Source: Planctomycetales bacterium 10988 (GTDB taxonomy: Bacteria; Planctomycetota; Planctomycetia; Pirellulales; Pb10988). Taken from it: 64,000 bases of DNA. The notes below the pieces were generated by a model. The model had not been told where the DNA came from. It was given only the letters and a program-made list of their open reading frames with translations, and did not search any database. The DNA lies in contig CP043547.1 in the NCBI GenBank assembly GCA_009664345.1, positions 806,001 to 870,000 on the forward strand, written 5' to 3'. Below, piece by piece: positions 1 to 9,179 of the stretch; the stretch's first letter is position 1, and each line of letters opens with the position of its first letter. Position numbers and translations under genes: made by a program.

Positions 1-82
1 ATCGCAACGGGATGGCAAATTCTTGCGAGAACGCCCTGAGTCCATCTACATGAAAGCAACCGACTATTCCGAAATTCAGTAA
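1..82 (+). CDS. 3' end of an unidentified gene
   Basis: An open frame enters from the left edge, reading in codons that begin at base 2, and stops at TAA (80-82). The last 26 codons end in YSEIQ. It points at the leftward esterase that ends at 123, so the two genes converge with about 40 bases between them. The fragment is too short to assign a family. It could be a chance frame, but the composition fits the neighbouring genes. Confidence 0.4.
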   Translation, partial: SQRDGKFLRERPESIYMKATDYSEIQ

Positions 83-122
83 CCGCAGTCCGCTCATTCT
101 CCGAAAAGCGCAAATCGTGTTA

Positions 123-1043
123 CTATTCACTTGCTAAGAAACCCATCTTTTCTAGCCAAATTGCTGCTCTTTCCGGCCAATGGGTCACGGGTTCCTCAGT
201 CGGTCGGAGTCCATATCCATGTTTTCCCGTCGGGTAGACGTGCAACTCAATCGGTACGTCTACCCCTTTTAATGCGGAAGCAACCAACAAAGAATTGTTC
301 ACCGAAATGCGATCATCGAAGGCATGCACGAAAAACATCGGGGGGACATCTTTCGTCACCTTCACTTCTTCTGCAAGCTTCGTCGGCTCGCTGCGTTCGA
401 CTAAATAAGCCGGATAGATGAGCATGGTGAAGCTGGGGCGAATGGGATTCTGATCCACGGCGTCGATCGCTTGGTATTGTCGATCTTCGAGAAACAACGA
501 AGTGAGACCGGCGGTTTGGCCCCCTGCGGAGAATCCACAAATGCCGATTCGATCCGGGTCAAGATTCCAATCTTTTGCCTTGGAGCGAACCAAGGACATC
601 GCCCGTTGAGCATCTTGGACGGCAGCGGTCCAACGCTTCTCAGGGTCTCTGGCAGGAACACGATACTTCAACACAATCCCCGTCACTCCCAGTGAATTGA
701 GCCATTCCGCAACTTCAATTCCTTCCAAGTCATAGGCCAAGATTCGATGGCCTCCGCCAGGGCAGATGACAACAGCGGCACCATTGGCTTTTGCTTCCTC
801 TGGCTGATAAACCGCGATTTGCGGCGTGGAAACATTCGTCAATCGAGTGACTCGCTTGCCTGCTACCATGCGTCCCTCTTCCCCGGACGAATCATGCTCG
901 GGAGCGAGGTTTCCGGTTTCTCCCGGTGGCAGCTCAGGCCAAAGATCAAGAACGATCGGCTCTTTCGCCTGAAGGTTGACTTGCAAAAGAAACAGAATTA
1001 TTCCCGCGAGTGCAAAATATTTTGTGGATGGGTGAGTCAACAT
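123..1043 (-). CDS. secreted alpha/beta hydrolase (acetyl-esterase / BD-FAE-like)
   Basis: This is a 306-residue exported serine hydrolase. A signal peptide covers about residues 1-26 (hydrophobic core ALAGIILFLL). The oxyanion-side motif CPGGGH lies near residue 94 and the nucleophile elbow GFSAGG puts the catalytic serine at 172. Asp and His of the triad are expected in the last third, where HAFDDRIS and GKHGYG are seen. Planctomycete enzymes of this group are usually annotated as acetyl or xylan esterases, and the substrate is inferred only. It is divergent from the PSCyt gene at 1298, with about 250 bases between them. It is the first of several secreted esterases and sulfatases here that would act on acylated or sulfated polysaccharides. 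Confidence 0.85.
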   Translation of the reverse strand: MLTHPSTKYFALAGIILFLLQVNLQAKEPIVLDLWPELPPGETGNLAPEHDSSGEEGRMVAGKRVTRLTNVSTPQIAVYQPEEAKANGAAVVICPGGGHRILAYDLEGIEVAEWLNSLGVTGIVLKYRVPARDPEKRWTAAVQDAQRAMSLVRSKAKDWNLDPDRIGICGFSAGGQTAGLTSLFLEDRQYQAIDAVDQNPIRPSFTMLIYPAYLVERSEPTKLAEEVKVTKDVPPMFFVHAFDDRISVNNSLLVASALKGVDVPIELHVYPTGKHGYGLRPTEEPVTHWPERAAIWLEKMGFLASE

Positions 1044-1297
1044 GATGTGTTTTTCCAGTCTCTTCTTACTTCATTGGATGGGTGAACGTTCAATCTTCTG
1101 AGGTCGTGTCTCAAGCGTTCAACGCTTTTAAAGGAAGCTCATTTTGGTCAGTTCTCCTCCCAGATGCAAGAAATGGGAGAAGAAGGTCCGATTATATTGA
1201 ATTATTGAGAAATTGCTTGCTATTGAGTTTGAATGCTTTAAGATCGTCATATGCAATTCCATTTATGAGTTCGATCGCCAATTATTGAGCTTTCAAA

Positions 1298-4200
1298 ATG
1301 CCCCCCATTTTTCATCCTCGAGCCTTCGTTTTTCTTCTCTTTCTCTTTGCCGGTCCATTCGCTTGCGACTCCGCACGCAGTGAAGAAGCGGCGATGAATG
1401 CCCAGGAGCTAGAGTTTTTTGAGAAGAAAGTCCGGCCGCTTTTGGCTCAGCATTGTTATTCCTGCCACAGCACCAAAGCGGAGACCCTGCAAGCCGGCCT
1501 TTATATGGATAGCCGTCAAGGTTTGCTCCGGGGGGGAGATTCTGGACCGGCATTCATTCCAGGGGATTCGGCTGGCTCGCTGTTGATGGAAGCGGTCCGC
1601 TATGAATCGTATGCCATGCCACCTGAAGGGATGTTGGCTGCCAACGAGATCGAGATCCTTCAGCAGTGGATCGATAATGGGGCAAAGTGGCCAGAGGAAG
1701 CTTCCCCGGTGATTGGGCTACCCGAAAAAGCGTTTGATTTAGAGAAGCGAAAGGCGGAGCATTGGGCTTGGCAACCGATCGAGTCTCCTGAACCTCCTGC
1801 TGTGCTTGATGCTTCTTGGCCGAGGCAGACCCTCGATTATTTCATTTTAAAGCAGTTAGAAAATGAACGGCTAAATCCAACAGAAGAGGTGGATCGGGCT
1901 GCCCTTTTGCGAAGGCTCTATTTTGACTTGATCGGACTTCCTCCCACGGCAGATCAGGTGCAAGCGTTCTTATCCAAGGGAAATGAACCCGCTGCCTTGG
2001 AAGAAGTAGTTGATGAACTCTTGGAATCTCCCCATTTCGGCGAACGGTGGGGGCGGCATTGGTTGGATTTGGTTCGTTACGCGGAATCACGGGGTCATGA
2101 GTTCGATAATGATGCTTCTAACGCTTATCAATATCGTGACTATATCATTCGAGCATTGAACGCGGATGTGCCTTACGATCAGCTTGTTCGCGAACATCTC
2201 GCAGGGGACTTGCTTGAAACGCCGCGACTTCATCCCGAAACCGGCGGGAACGAATCCATCCTCGGAACAGGGTTTTGGTTTCTCGGCGAGTGGGTCCATT
2301 CTCCTGTTGACATTCGTAAGGATGAAGCAGATCGCTTCGACAATATGATCGATGTAATGTCAAAAACGTTTTTAGGATTGACAGTCGCCTGTGCCCGCTG
2401 TCACGATCATAAGTTCGACGCGATCGCCTCCGCGGATTATTACGCGCTTTCGGGTTTTCTCCAAAGCAGTCAATTTCGACAAGTCCGTTTTCAATCGATG
2501 GAACACAATCGCAACATTGCGAGGGAATTGAAAAAATTAGATACCAAGTACCGCCGGCTCATCCAACTTCAACTCGAAGAGACAGGGAGAGGTTCCCTTC
2601 CGACACATATTAAGCTTCCAGAAGCGTTGGCTGATAAAGTCATCGTTGACTATGGAAAGATGAAGCAAGAGGATTTCCGGCAGGATGGATTTCTCTTCGG
2701 GCAAGGACCGCGTCGCCTCGGTACGCCTTCTCTTCTGAACGGGGAAGAAGGGCCATCGATTGCGTTCGAAGACCGGGGCGTTGCCGCCAGTGATCCTTTT
2801 TGGCATGGACTCGAAGCGGTATTCGAGAAAGGGGAAGCCAATCGAAGTAAATTGTATTCTCTTCCAAGAAGCGGTCGCTCATTGCGAACTCCGACTTTTA
2901 AAGTGACTCAGCCGGAAGTTGCCTGTCGGGTTGAAGGGGCGGGGCATGTCTTCGCTTGTGTCGATTCTCATCGTCTTGTCGCTGGCCCGTTACATTCCGA
3001 AACGCTTCGTCCGTTCAAATCCGGTCAACCTTGGGTGAAGTTAAATCTCGCCCGCTATGTCGGTCACCACATTCATTTAGAATTCATTCCGGCTAAAGAT
3101 CAAACGATTGAAGTCTCGCTCATTACCCAAGGGGCATCAACGGAAGATTTAGAAAAATTCGAAGCCCATCAATTGCGACTCTCGGCAGAAGTGGACAAGG
3201 CTTATCCCGAAGAATTTCTTCGATCACTCCATCCTCTAGCAGCAGAGTGGGCCGCGGAGCGGGAGAAATTAAAAGAACGAATTCAGCATCGGTCGGAAGT
3301 TGCCATGGCAATGTTGGATGGGAGTGAGGAAAACGACACGATCTTGATTCGCGGCAATGCCTCGAACCCTGGCAAGATCATCCCACGGCGTTTCCTCAGT
3401 GCGATTGAAGGGGAAGAGGCGATGCCGATCACTGCCGGGAGTGGGCGGCTTGAGCTAGCCGCCGCGATCAATGATCGTGAGAATCCTTTGACAACGCGGG
3501 TGATTGTGAATCGACTCTGGCATCACTTAATGGGTCGTGGGATCGTCGCTTCCACTGATGATTTCGGGGTGTTAGGACAACGACCAACCCACCCTGAACT
3601 TCTCGATCATCTCGCCATTCGCTTTGTCAAACAGGGACAGAGTCTCAAGAAGATGGTTCGGTACTTGGTTCTTTCGCGCACATATGCGATGTCGAGCCAT
3701 GCCCATGAAGACGCACTGGCGGCTGATCCCAAGAATTTACTTTGGCATTATCGTCCTCCTCAGAGGTTGGAAGGGGAAGTTATCCGCGATGCCCTCCTCG
3801 CGATCTCAGGGCAGCTCGACCGGAAGCAATTCGGGGAATCCATTCCCATCCATCTAACGGACTTCATGACGGGTCGCGGACGTCCAAAGAAGAGCGGTCC
3901 GCTCGATGGAGACCGACGACGTTCGATTTACATTACCATTCGCCGGAATTTTATCTCTCCGTTCATGCTGGCTTTTGATACCCCGGTTCCTTTCAGTACG
4001 ATGGGTCGTCGCAATGTTTCCAATGTGCCTGCACAGGCGTTGATTCTTCTCAATGACCCCTTCGTGAGGATGCAAGCCCAGGCTTGGGCGGAAGCGGTCT
4101 TGGCGGAACAAGATTCGTTCGACGGAAGGGTGGATGCCATGTACTTGGCGGCCTTCGGACGATCGCCGACCAAAAAAGAGAAGGCGATCGCAAGAGGTTA

Positions 4201-4309
4201 TCTCTCGGCCTCCGCTGCCGATGCAAACCATCCTTCGCAAGAGCAAGAGGCTTGGTCGGACTATGCTCACGCGTTGATCAACACGAAGGAATTTATTTTC
4301 CTTCGCTAA
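1298..4309 (+). CDS. PSCyt1-DUF1549-DUF1553 planctomycete cytochrome-like protein
   Basis: A 1003-residue exported protein with the standard planctomycete architecture. The signal segment is about residues 8-22. A PSCyt1 cytochrome-like domain carries the haem c motif CYSCH at 53-57. A DUF1549 (PSCyt2) domain runs from about 175 to 385 and has a second CxxCH, CARCH, at 365-369. A central insert follows, then a C-terminal DUF1553 (PSD1) domain from about 716 with VNRLWHHLMGRGIV. It ends 15 bases before a DUF1501 gene on the same strand; this pairing is almost universal in planctomycetes and the two are certainly co-transcribed. The biochemical role of the pair is not established. Envelope electron transfer or surface polysaccharide processing has been proposed. 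Confidence 0.93.
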   Translation: MPPIFHPRAFVFLLFLFAGPFACDSARSEEAAMNAQELEFFEKKVRPLLAQHCYSCHSTKAETLQAGLYMDSRQGLLRGGDSGPAFIPGDSAGSLLMEAVRYESYAMPPEGMLAANEIEILQQWIDNGAKWPEEASPVIGLPEKAFDLEKRKAEHWAWQPIESPEPPAVLDASWPRQTLDYFILKQLENERLNPTEEVDRAALLRRLYFDLIGLPPTADQVQAFLSKGNEPAALEEVVDELLESPHFGERWGRHWLDLVRYAESRGHEFDNDASNAYQYRDYIIRALNADVPYDQLVREHLAGDLLETPRLHPETGGNESILGTGFWFLGEWVHSPVDIRKDEADRFDNMIDVMSKTFLGLTVACARCHDHKFDAIASADYYALSGFLQSSQFRQVRFQSMEHNRNIARELKKLDTKYRRLIQLQLEETGRGSLPTHIKLPEALADKVIVDYGKMKQEDFRQDGFLFGQGPRRLGTPSLLNGEEGPSIAFEDRGVAASDPFWHGLEAVFEKGEANRSKLYSLPRSGRSLRTPTFKVTQPEVACRVEGAGHVFACVDSHRLVAGPLHSETLRPFKSGQPWVKLNLARYVGHHIHLEFIPAKDQTIEVSLITQGASTEDLEKFEAHQLRLSAEVDKAYPEEFLRSLHPLAAEWAAEREKLKERIQHRSEVAMAMLDGSEENDTILIRGNASNPGKIIPRRFLSAIEGEEAMPITAGSGRLELAAAINDRENPLTTRVIVNRLWHHLMGRGIVASTDDFGVLGQRPTHPELLDHLAIRFVKQGQSLKKMVRYLVLSRTYAMSSHAHEDALAADPKNLLWHYRPPQRLEGEVIRDALLAISGQLDRKQFGESIPIHLTDFMTGRGRPKKSGPLDGDRRRSIYITIRRNFISPFMLAFDTPVPFSTMGRRNVSNVPAQALILLNDPFVRMQAQAWAEAVLAEQDSFDGRVDAMYLAAFGRSPTKKEKAIARGYLSASAADANHPSQEQEAWSDYAHALINTKEFIFLR

Positions 4310-4324
4310 ATAAAGGTCGAATTC

Positions 4325-5779
4325 ATGAAAGAATCATTCTTTCCCTGTCGGCGATATCGGGCTACCCCTTTAAATCGTCGGGAGATGCTTGCTCAATGTG
4401 CCGGGGGATTCGGAGCGGTGGCGTTGGCGGCCTTACGTTCCGATCCTGCCTTCGGGGCGGAGCTGACAAATGAGCCGACAAGAGGCGTTGCCAGACATGG
4501 GCCGCATCACGCTCCCAAAGCCAAGAATATCATCTTTCTTTATATGGATGGGGGACCGTCGCAGGTCGATACCTTTGATCCGAAACCGGCGTTGACCAAA
4601 TACGATGGACAAGACCCCGGTGCTTTTTTCGAAGTTGAGCCAACGCAATTCAATAACAATGGAAAAGTTCTTGCGAGCCCCTGGAAATTCAAACAACACG
4701 GGCAGTCGGGCATTCCGATCAGTTCCCTCTTTCCGCACCTCGCTGAATGTGCCGATGAGTTGGCGATCGTCCGTTCGATGGTCTCCGAATTCCCGGAGCA
4801 TACCTTCGCCAATTACTTTTTGCATACCGGGAGCGGATTCCAGGGTCGGCCCAGTATGGGGGCTTGGGTGAATTATGGACTCGGAAGCGAGTGTCAAAAT
4901 CTTCCTGGCTTTGTCGTCCTGAATGGAGGTTTAATTCCCCCTGGTGGTCTCGATTGCTTTGGAAGTGGGTTCCTGCCGGCCAGCTATCAAGGTTCGATCT
5001 TCAAGCCGTCGGGGAGTGGGGTTGCCAACATTCGCCCAACGGTAGGAACCCCGATGCAGCAGCGAAGAAAGTTGGACCTGATTGGACAGCTGGACGGCAT
5101 GAGCGAGGAGCAATTCGGTCGGCATGATGAGTTGGAATCGGCGATCCGGAACTATGAACTTGCTTATCAAATGCAGATGGCTGTCCCGGAAGTGATGGAG
5201 ATCAAGCAAGAACCAAAGCACATTCAACAGATGTACGGGCTAGAGGCGGAATACCGGCCGACGCAAATTTACGGGGCTCAATGTTTGCTCGCTCGCCGGA
5301 TGGTTGATCGTGGTGTCCGTTTCATCGAGCTAACTTGCCCCTCGGTTGCCAAGGATCGTTGGGATCAGCATTCGGACCTCAAAGGGGGACACGAGAATAA
5401 TGCAAAGGCCGTCGATCAGCCGGTAGCTGCGTTACTCAAAGACTTACGACAACGCGGGCTGCTTGATGAAACCTTGGTCGTTTGGGCAGGTGAATTCGGT
5501 CGGACCCCGTTTGCTCAAGGAAAGAATGGTCGTGATCACAATCCGCACGGTTTTTCGATCTGGCTGGCAGGAGGCGGAGTCAAGGGGGGAACGATCTATG
5601 GTGCGACCGATGAATGGGGATACAAGGCGATCGAGAATCGCACCGAGATTCACGATCTTCACGCAACGATGCTGCATCTGCTCGGAGTCGATCATACAAA
5701 ATCCACTTTTCGCTTTGGTGGAAGAGATATGCGACTGACCGATGTCAAAGGGCATCTTATTCACGACATTCTGGCTTAA
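4325..5779 (+). CDS. DUF1501 family Tat-exported protein
   Basis: A 484-residue member of the DUF1501 family, which has an alkaline-phosphatase/sulfatase-like fold. The N terminus has a twin-arginine signal, NRREML followed by a small hydrophobic stretch (GGFGAVALAAL), so it should be exported folded. The core starts with IIFLYMDGGPSQVDTFD, the family's metal-site strand, and WAGEFGRTPF with GRDHNP form the later conserved blocks. It lies 15 bases downstream of the PSCyt1/DUF1549/DUF1553 gene and is its normal partner. No enzymatic activity is established for the family, so the role is inferred only from the partnership. The gene converges on the esterase ending at 5855. Confidence 0.93.
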   Translation: MKESFFPCRRYRATPLNRREMLAQCAGGFGAVALAALRSDPAFGAELTNEPTRGVARHGPHHAPKAKNIIFLYMDGGPSQVDTFDPKPALTKYDGQDPGAFFEVEPTQFNNNGKVLASPWKFKQHGQSGIPISSLFPHLAECADELAIVRSMVSEFPEHTFANYFLHTGSGFQGRPSMGAWVNYGLGSECQNLPGFVVLNGGLIPPGGLDCFGSGFLPASYQGSIFKPSGSGVANIRPTVGTPMQQRRKLDLIGQLDGMSEEQFGRHDELESAIRNYELAYQMQMAVPEVMEIKQEPKHIQQMYGLEAEYRPTQIYGAQCLLARRMVDRGVRFIELTCPSVAKDRWDQHSDLKGGHENNAKAVDQPVAALLKDLRQRGLLDETLVVWAGEFGRTPFAQGKNGRDHNPHGFSIWLAGGGVKGGTIYGATDEWGYKAIENRTEIHDLHATMLHLLGVDHTKSTFRFGGRDMRLTDVKGHLIHDILA

Positions 5780-5789
5780 AGAAAACGTG

Positions 5790-5832
5790 GAGCCTTCCCG
5801 ACCCAATCACTTTGAAAAAGTCTGGAAGGCTC
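5790..5832. terminator. hairpin between convergent genes
   Basis: GAGCCTTCC (5790-5798) pairs perfectly with GGAAGGCTC (5824-5832), 25 bases of loop, in the 75-base gap between two convergent stops. There is no U tract on either side, so it may be a weak or factor-assisted bidirectional terminator. Confidence 0.4.
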
Positions 5833-5854
5833 GCAATCCATCTAGAGATAGGAG

Positions 5855-6931
5855 TTATTCCTTGAGCTTAGCGATGAGAAAGTTTTGAACGGATCCATAA
5901 GGATCATGTTCGGGAATCACATCTCTTCCGCGGACAATACAGGTTAAGCCCAGCTTCTCCATCGCTTCTTGAAGTTTCAAACCGAGAAGCACATGGTGAA
6001 CCCAAACTCCTGGTGAGCTTGTTTCGTCTACCGGCTTGTTCAGACCTCCATAGTACATATAGACAGGGATTTGATCATCTTTGGTAAGGTGATTGATCGG
6101 GGAGGCATCTTCCATCAGTTTAATGACGCGTTCCGACTTCAAATCCTCTTCCGTTTCGACAAGATAAAACGGCCCCAATGCGGGATGCTGTTGCAAATTT
6201 TCGACGCCAAACCATTTTTTGTAAGTCCGCCAATCATAGGTCGATTGTCCTCCAGAAGTCCCGGCGGCGATGATTCGCGTTGATTGCCGGGCGATAGGGT
6301 CTTCGCTGTCGGGATCGGCCAGATCATCATGAAAGGCAAGCCAAAGCGTGATCCCCGCGCCAGCGGAACCTCCGAAGCAGGCGACTTTCTCCGGGTTGAT
6401 TTTCCATTCCCCTGCATGGGCACGAATCGTCTGAAGCCCTCGGGCGGCATCATGCATCATCATGGGATAGGGCCCTGAATCGGAAAGCCGGTAGTTCATC
6501 GAACAGAAGGCGATACCTTCGTTAAGGAACTGTTGAACAATGGCGTCGGAAACCTTCGACTTGTCTCCGCCTTTGAAGCCTCCGCCATGAATATAAATCG
6601 CCAGCGGGGTCGGTTCGTCGGCATCGGGAACGAGCCAAAGATCAAAACATTGCCTCTCATGGTCACCGTAGGAAAAATCGGGAAAGGTCGGCCGGAGTGA
6701 TCGCGTGTTTTTAGTCGGTTTTGGTTTTTCTCCCCGTCGCTGTTGATTGAATTTCCGAGCCTCATCGAGCGTCAAGGTTCCGTCTTGGTTGAGATCGGCT
6801 TGGGGAAAACGTTTTAGGAACTGCTTTGCTCTCGTTTCAAAATCCGGACGGTCGCTCTGAGTCTGAGCATCCAATGCTGAAGTTGCCAAAAGCATTGTCA
6901 ATCCAAGTAGTAACAATCGTTTAAACATCAA
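5855..6931 (-). CDS. secreted esterase/lipase with N-terminal EF-hand
   Basis: A 358-residue exported hydrolase. The signal peptide spans about residues 1-22. One calcium-type EF-hand loop, DLNQDGTLTLDE, sits at about 46-57, followed by a low-complexity linker. An alpha/beta hydrolase domain follows with HGGG at 115-118 and the nucleophile elbow GGSAGAG with Ser 189. This HGGG plus GxSxG layout is that of the hormone-sensitive-lipase and carboxylesterase group. The EF-hand in front of a secreted catalytic domain is a recurrent planctomycete arrangement and may tie stability to Ca2+ in seawater (inference). It converges with the DUF1501 gene. The substrate is unknown. Confidence 0.88.
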   Translation of the reverse strand: MMFKRLLLLGLTMLLATSALDAQTQSDRPDFETRAKQFLKRFPQADLNQDGTLTLDEARKFNQQRRGEKPKPTKNTRSLRPTFPDFSYGDHERQCFDLWLVPDADEPTPLAIYIHGGGFKGGDKSKVSDAIVQQFLNEGIAFCSMNYRLSDSGPYPMMMHDAARGLQTIRAHAGEWKINPEKVACFGGSAGAGITLWLAFHDDLADPDSEDPIARQSTRIIAAGTSGGQSTYDWRTYKKWFGVENLQQHPALGPFYLVETEEDLKSERVIKLMEDASPINHLTKDDQIPVYMYYGGLNKPVDETSSPGVWVHHVLLGLKLQEAMEKLGLTCIVRGRDVIPEHDPYGSVQNFLIAKLKE

Positions 6932-7140
6932 TGGCTTCCTCGTGTTCGTTCGTGGTGTTCAAGTACTGAGTTTCTGAAACCTCCATTTTAATCGACTCCA
7001 TCGGCGAGTGTCGATCATGCTGAAGTCATTGAACCCCTTCGCAGCCTGAAAGTATCGTCCTTATGACAAGTAGTTTCGTTCAATCGAGGCACATGCTAGG
7101 CTGAGAGATTAAAATTATTTCCCTTTGTAGGCAGTGAGAG

Positions 7141-8175
7141 ATGATGGAAACAAGACGACTTGGGCGTACCGATTTGCAGATTAGCCGGCTCTCCGTTGGC
7201 GGGCTTTTCACCTCGTCTTTGGCAGGTGGCGAACAGGAAACCCGGCGGATTTTAGAGCAAGCGATTGATTTCGGAATCAATGCGATCGATACCGCTCCGG
7301 CCTATGCCGATAGTGAAGCTACTCTGGGCAAAGCCTTGAAGGGACTGAATTCCCCGTTGATCCTTTCCACAAAACTCGGGGGCCGCCCCCAGCCTTTTGA
7401 TCCTCAATCGGCCGCTGGATTGAGAAGTTCGGTCGAGGAGAGTTTGCGACTCTTGGGCCGCGACTCGATTGATATCCTTCATATCCACGAACCCGATCGC
7501 CCTCAACAATATTCTTGGTGGACGAGTTACGATCCGCTAGAAGGTCCGGTTCTCGACGTAATGAGAGAGCTGAAGGAGAGAGGGCTCGTACGATTCTTCG
7601 GCTTGGGAGGAACGACGGTCACCGAATTGACTGCTCTCATGAAAACGGACCTATTCGATGTCGTGCTGACGGCCTTCAACTATAATGCACTCTTTCGTGA
7701 GGCCGCAACGGAACTCTTGCCCACGGCCGCCCAACTCGATATGGGAGTCTTTTTAGGGTCTACGTTAGGCCAAGGATTCCTTGCCAGACGACATGACAAA
7801 GAAGTTCAACAGCGTCCGATTTGGTTATCCAAACAGCGGCAGGAGCAGCTTCTTGCCTATTATCGACTGCTTGATGAGTCCGGCCTCTCACCGGTGGAGC
7901 TTTGTCTTCGCTTCGCAATGGGACATCTTGCGGTTTCGACTATCCCCGTCGGTTGCAAAACCATGGAGCATCTCAAGACGAGCGTGGCCGCTGTTGAAAA
8001 AGGCCCGCTCCCTGCGGATGTTTTGAATCGGCTGGACGAGATTGCTGCGATGGTTCCTTTTCGACCTTACGAAGAACCGATGATTCTCCCTCTCGGCAAA
8101 AACTATTATGGGCCAGGACCGGCCAATGTCGGAGCTTCGGTCCCCGTTGGTCAGTCCAAGAAGTTAGAACAATAA
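7141..8175 (+). CDS. aldo/keto reductase
   Basis: A 344-residue cytoplasmic NAD(P)-dependent aldo/keto reductase with no signal peptide. The fold begins with RRLGRTDLQISRLSVGG. The catalytic tetrad can be placed at Asp 50, Tyr 55 (AIDTAPAY), Lys 78 (LSTKLGG) and His 116 (HIHEPD). The closest named relatives by pattern are D-threo-aldose / L-fucose dehydrogenase-like reductases, consistent with sugar catabolism, but the substrate is not readable. Two adjacent ATG codons (7141, 7144) could serve as start, so the true protein may be one residue shorter. It is followed after 123 bases by a metallophosphoesterase on the same strand. Confidence 0.88.
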   Translation: MMETRRLGRTDLQISRLSVGGLFTSSLAGGEQETRRILEQAIDFGINAIDTAPAYADSEATLGKALKGLNSPLILSTKLGGRPQPFDPQSAAGLRSSVEESLRLLGRDSIDILHIHEPDRPQQYSWWTSYDPLEGPVLDVMRELKERGLVRFFGLGGTTVTELTALMKTDLFDVVLTAFNYNALFREAATELLPTAAQLDMGVFLGSTLGQGFLARRHDKEVQQRPIWLSKQRQEQLLAYYRLLDESGLSPVELCLRFAMGHLAVSTIPVGCKTMEHLKTSVAAVEKGPLPADVLNRLDEIAAMVPFRPYEEPMILPLGKNYYGPGPANVGASVPVGQSKKLEQ

Positions 8176-8298
8176 GAGATTCCGGCCGTGGCAACCTTTG
8201 CAATGGAGCAATTTCGAGACAAATCCTGCCTTGACGATAGAAAGTAAGAAGAGCCAACTACTAATCGGAAGAGACCTTCAAGAGCATCCAGGTGACGC

Positions 8299-9171
8299 AT
8301 GTTAAAAATACTCCACTTCTCGGACCTTCACTTTGGGCCGCCTTATCTGCCCCATATTGGAAAGGCCTTCCTGGAGATTGCCCCGGAGATCGAAGCGGAT
8401 GTTTTGGTTTGCAGCGGAGATTTCACGCAACGGGCCAAAGAGGAACAGTTTCAAGATGCCCAGGGCTTTCTCCAAAAACTGCCGAAGCTTCCCTTGATTG
8501 TCGTCCCTGGCAACCACGATGTGCCCCTTTATCGGGTAATCGAACGCTTCAACACCCCTTTGGATTTATATAAAAAGTACATTTCGAAAGATCTGGACGA
8601 TGTCGTTGAAGTGCCAGGGGCAACCTTCGTTGCATTGAACTCCACTTCGCCACGCAGGGCGATTTCCAATGGTCGGATTCATCGCGATCAGCTTCTCTTT
8701 ACAAAAAGCGCTTTTGACGAAGCACCGGAAGAGAATATTCGGATCTTGGTAGCTCATCACCACTTTTGCCCTGCTCCAGATTTTGAAAAAGATCAAGTGA
8801 TGCCTCAGGCCAAGCGGGCCATCAATATGTTTTCACAACTTGGAGTCGAGTTGATTCTTGGAGGGCATCTCCATCGAGCCTACATCGGGAACTCTCTCGA
8901 TGTCTATCCGGGAAAATTTCGCAATCGCGGCATCATTATTGTGCAGTGTGGAACGACGACCTCACGGAGAGGGAGAGGCCGCGAACGCGAAAAGAATTCC
9001 TTCAATGTCATCCAGATCGACGACCAAACGGTTCATGTCGCCCATTATATGTATTTCAACGAACGGGAGACCTTTGCCCCGATCAGCCGACATATCTTCC
9101 CCCGACCGGGCCATGCGTTTCTGGAAGGAGAAGTCCCTATGCTTGAAAAGCATTTGGTCGAAGAACTTTAA
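8299..9171 (+). CDS. calcineurin-like metallophosphoesterase
   Basis: A 290-residue cytoplasmic phosphoesterase of the Icc/CpdA-like group. All dimetal motifs are present in order: SDLH (Asp 9, His 11), SGD (Asp 41), GNHD (72-74 region), AHHH near 155 and GGHLHR near 195. An AGGTGA ribosome site lies five bases before ATG 8299. It could hydrolyse cyclic nucleotides or another phosphodiester, and the sequence does not say which. The stop lies eight bases from the stop of the converging TIM-barrel gene, so the two mRNAs probably overlap at their 3' ends. Confidence 0.88.
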   Translation: MLKILHFSDLHFGPPYLPHIGKAFLEIAPEIEADVLVCSGDFTQRAKEEQFQDAQGFLQKLPKLPLIVVPGNHDVPLYRVIERFNTPLDLYKKYISKDLDDVVEVPGATFVALNSTSPRRAISNGRIHRDQLLFTKSAFDEAPEENIRILVAHHHFCPAPDFEKDQVMPQAKRAINMFSQLGVELILGGHLHRAYIGNSLDVYPGKFRNRGIIIVQCGTTTSRRGRGREREKNSFNVIQIDDQTVHVAHYMYFNERETFAPISRHIFPRPGHAFLEGEVPMLEKHLVEEL

Positions 9172-9179
9172 AGCCTCCG

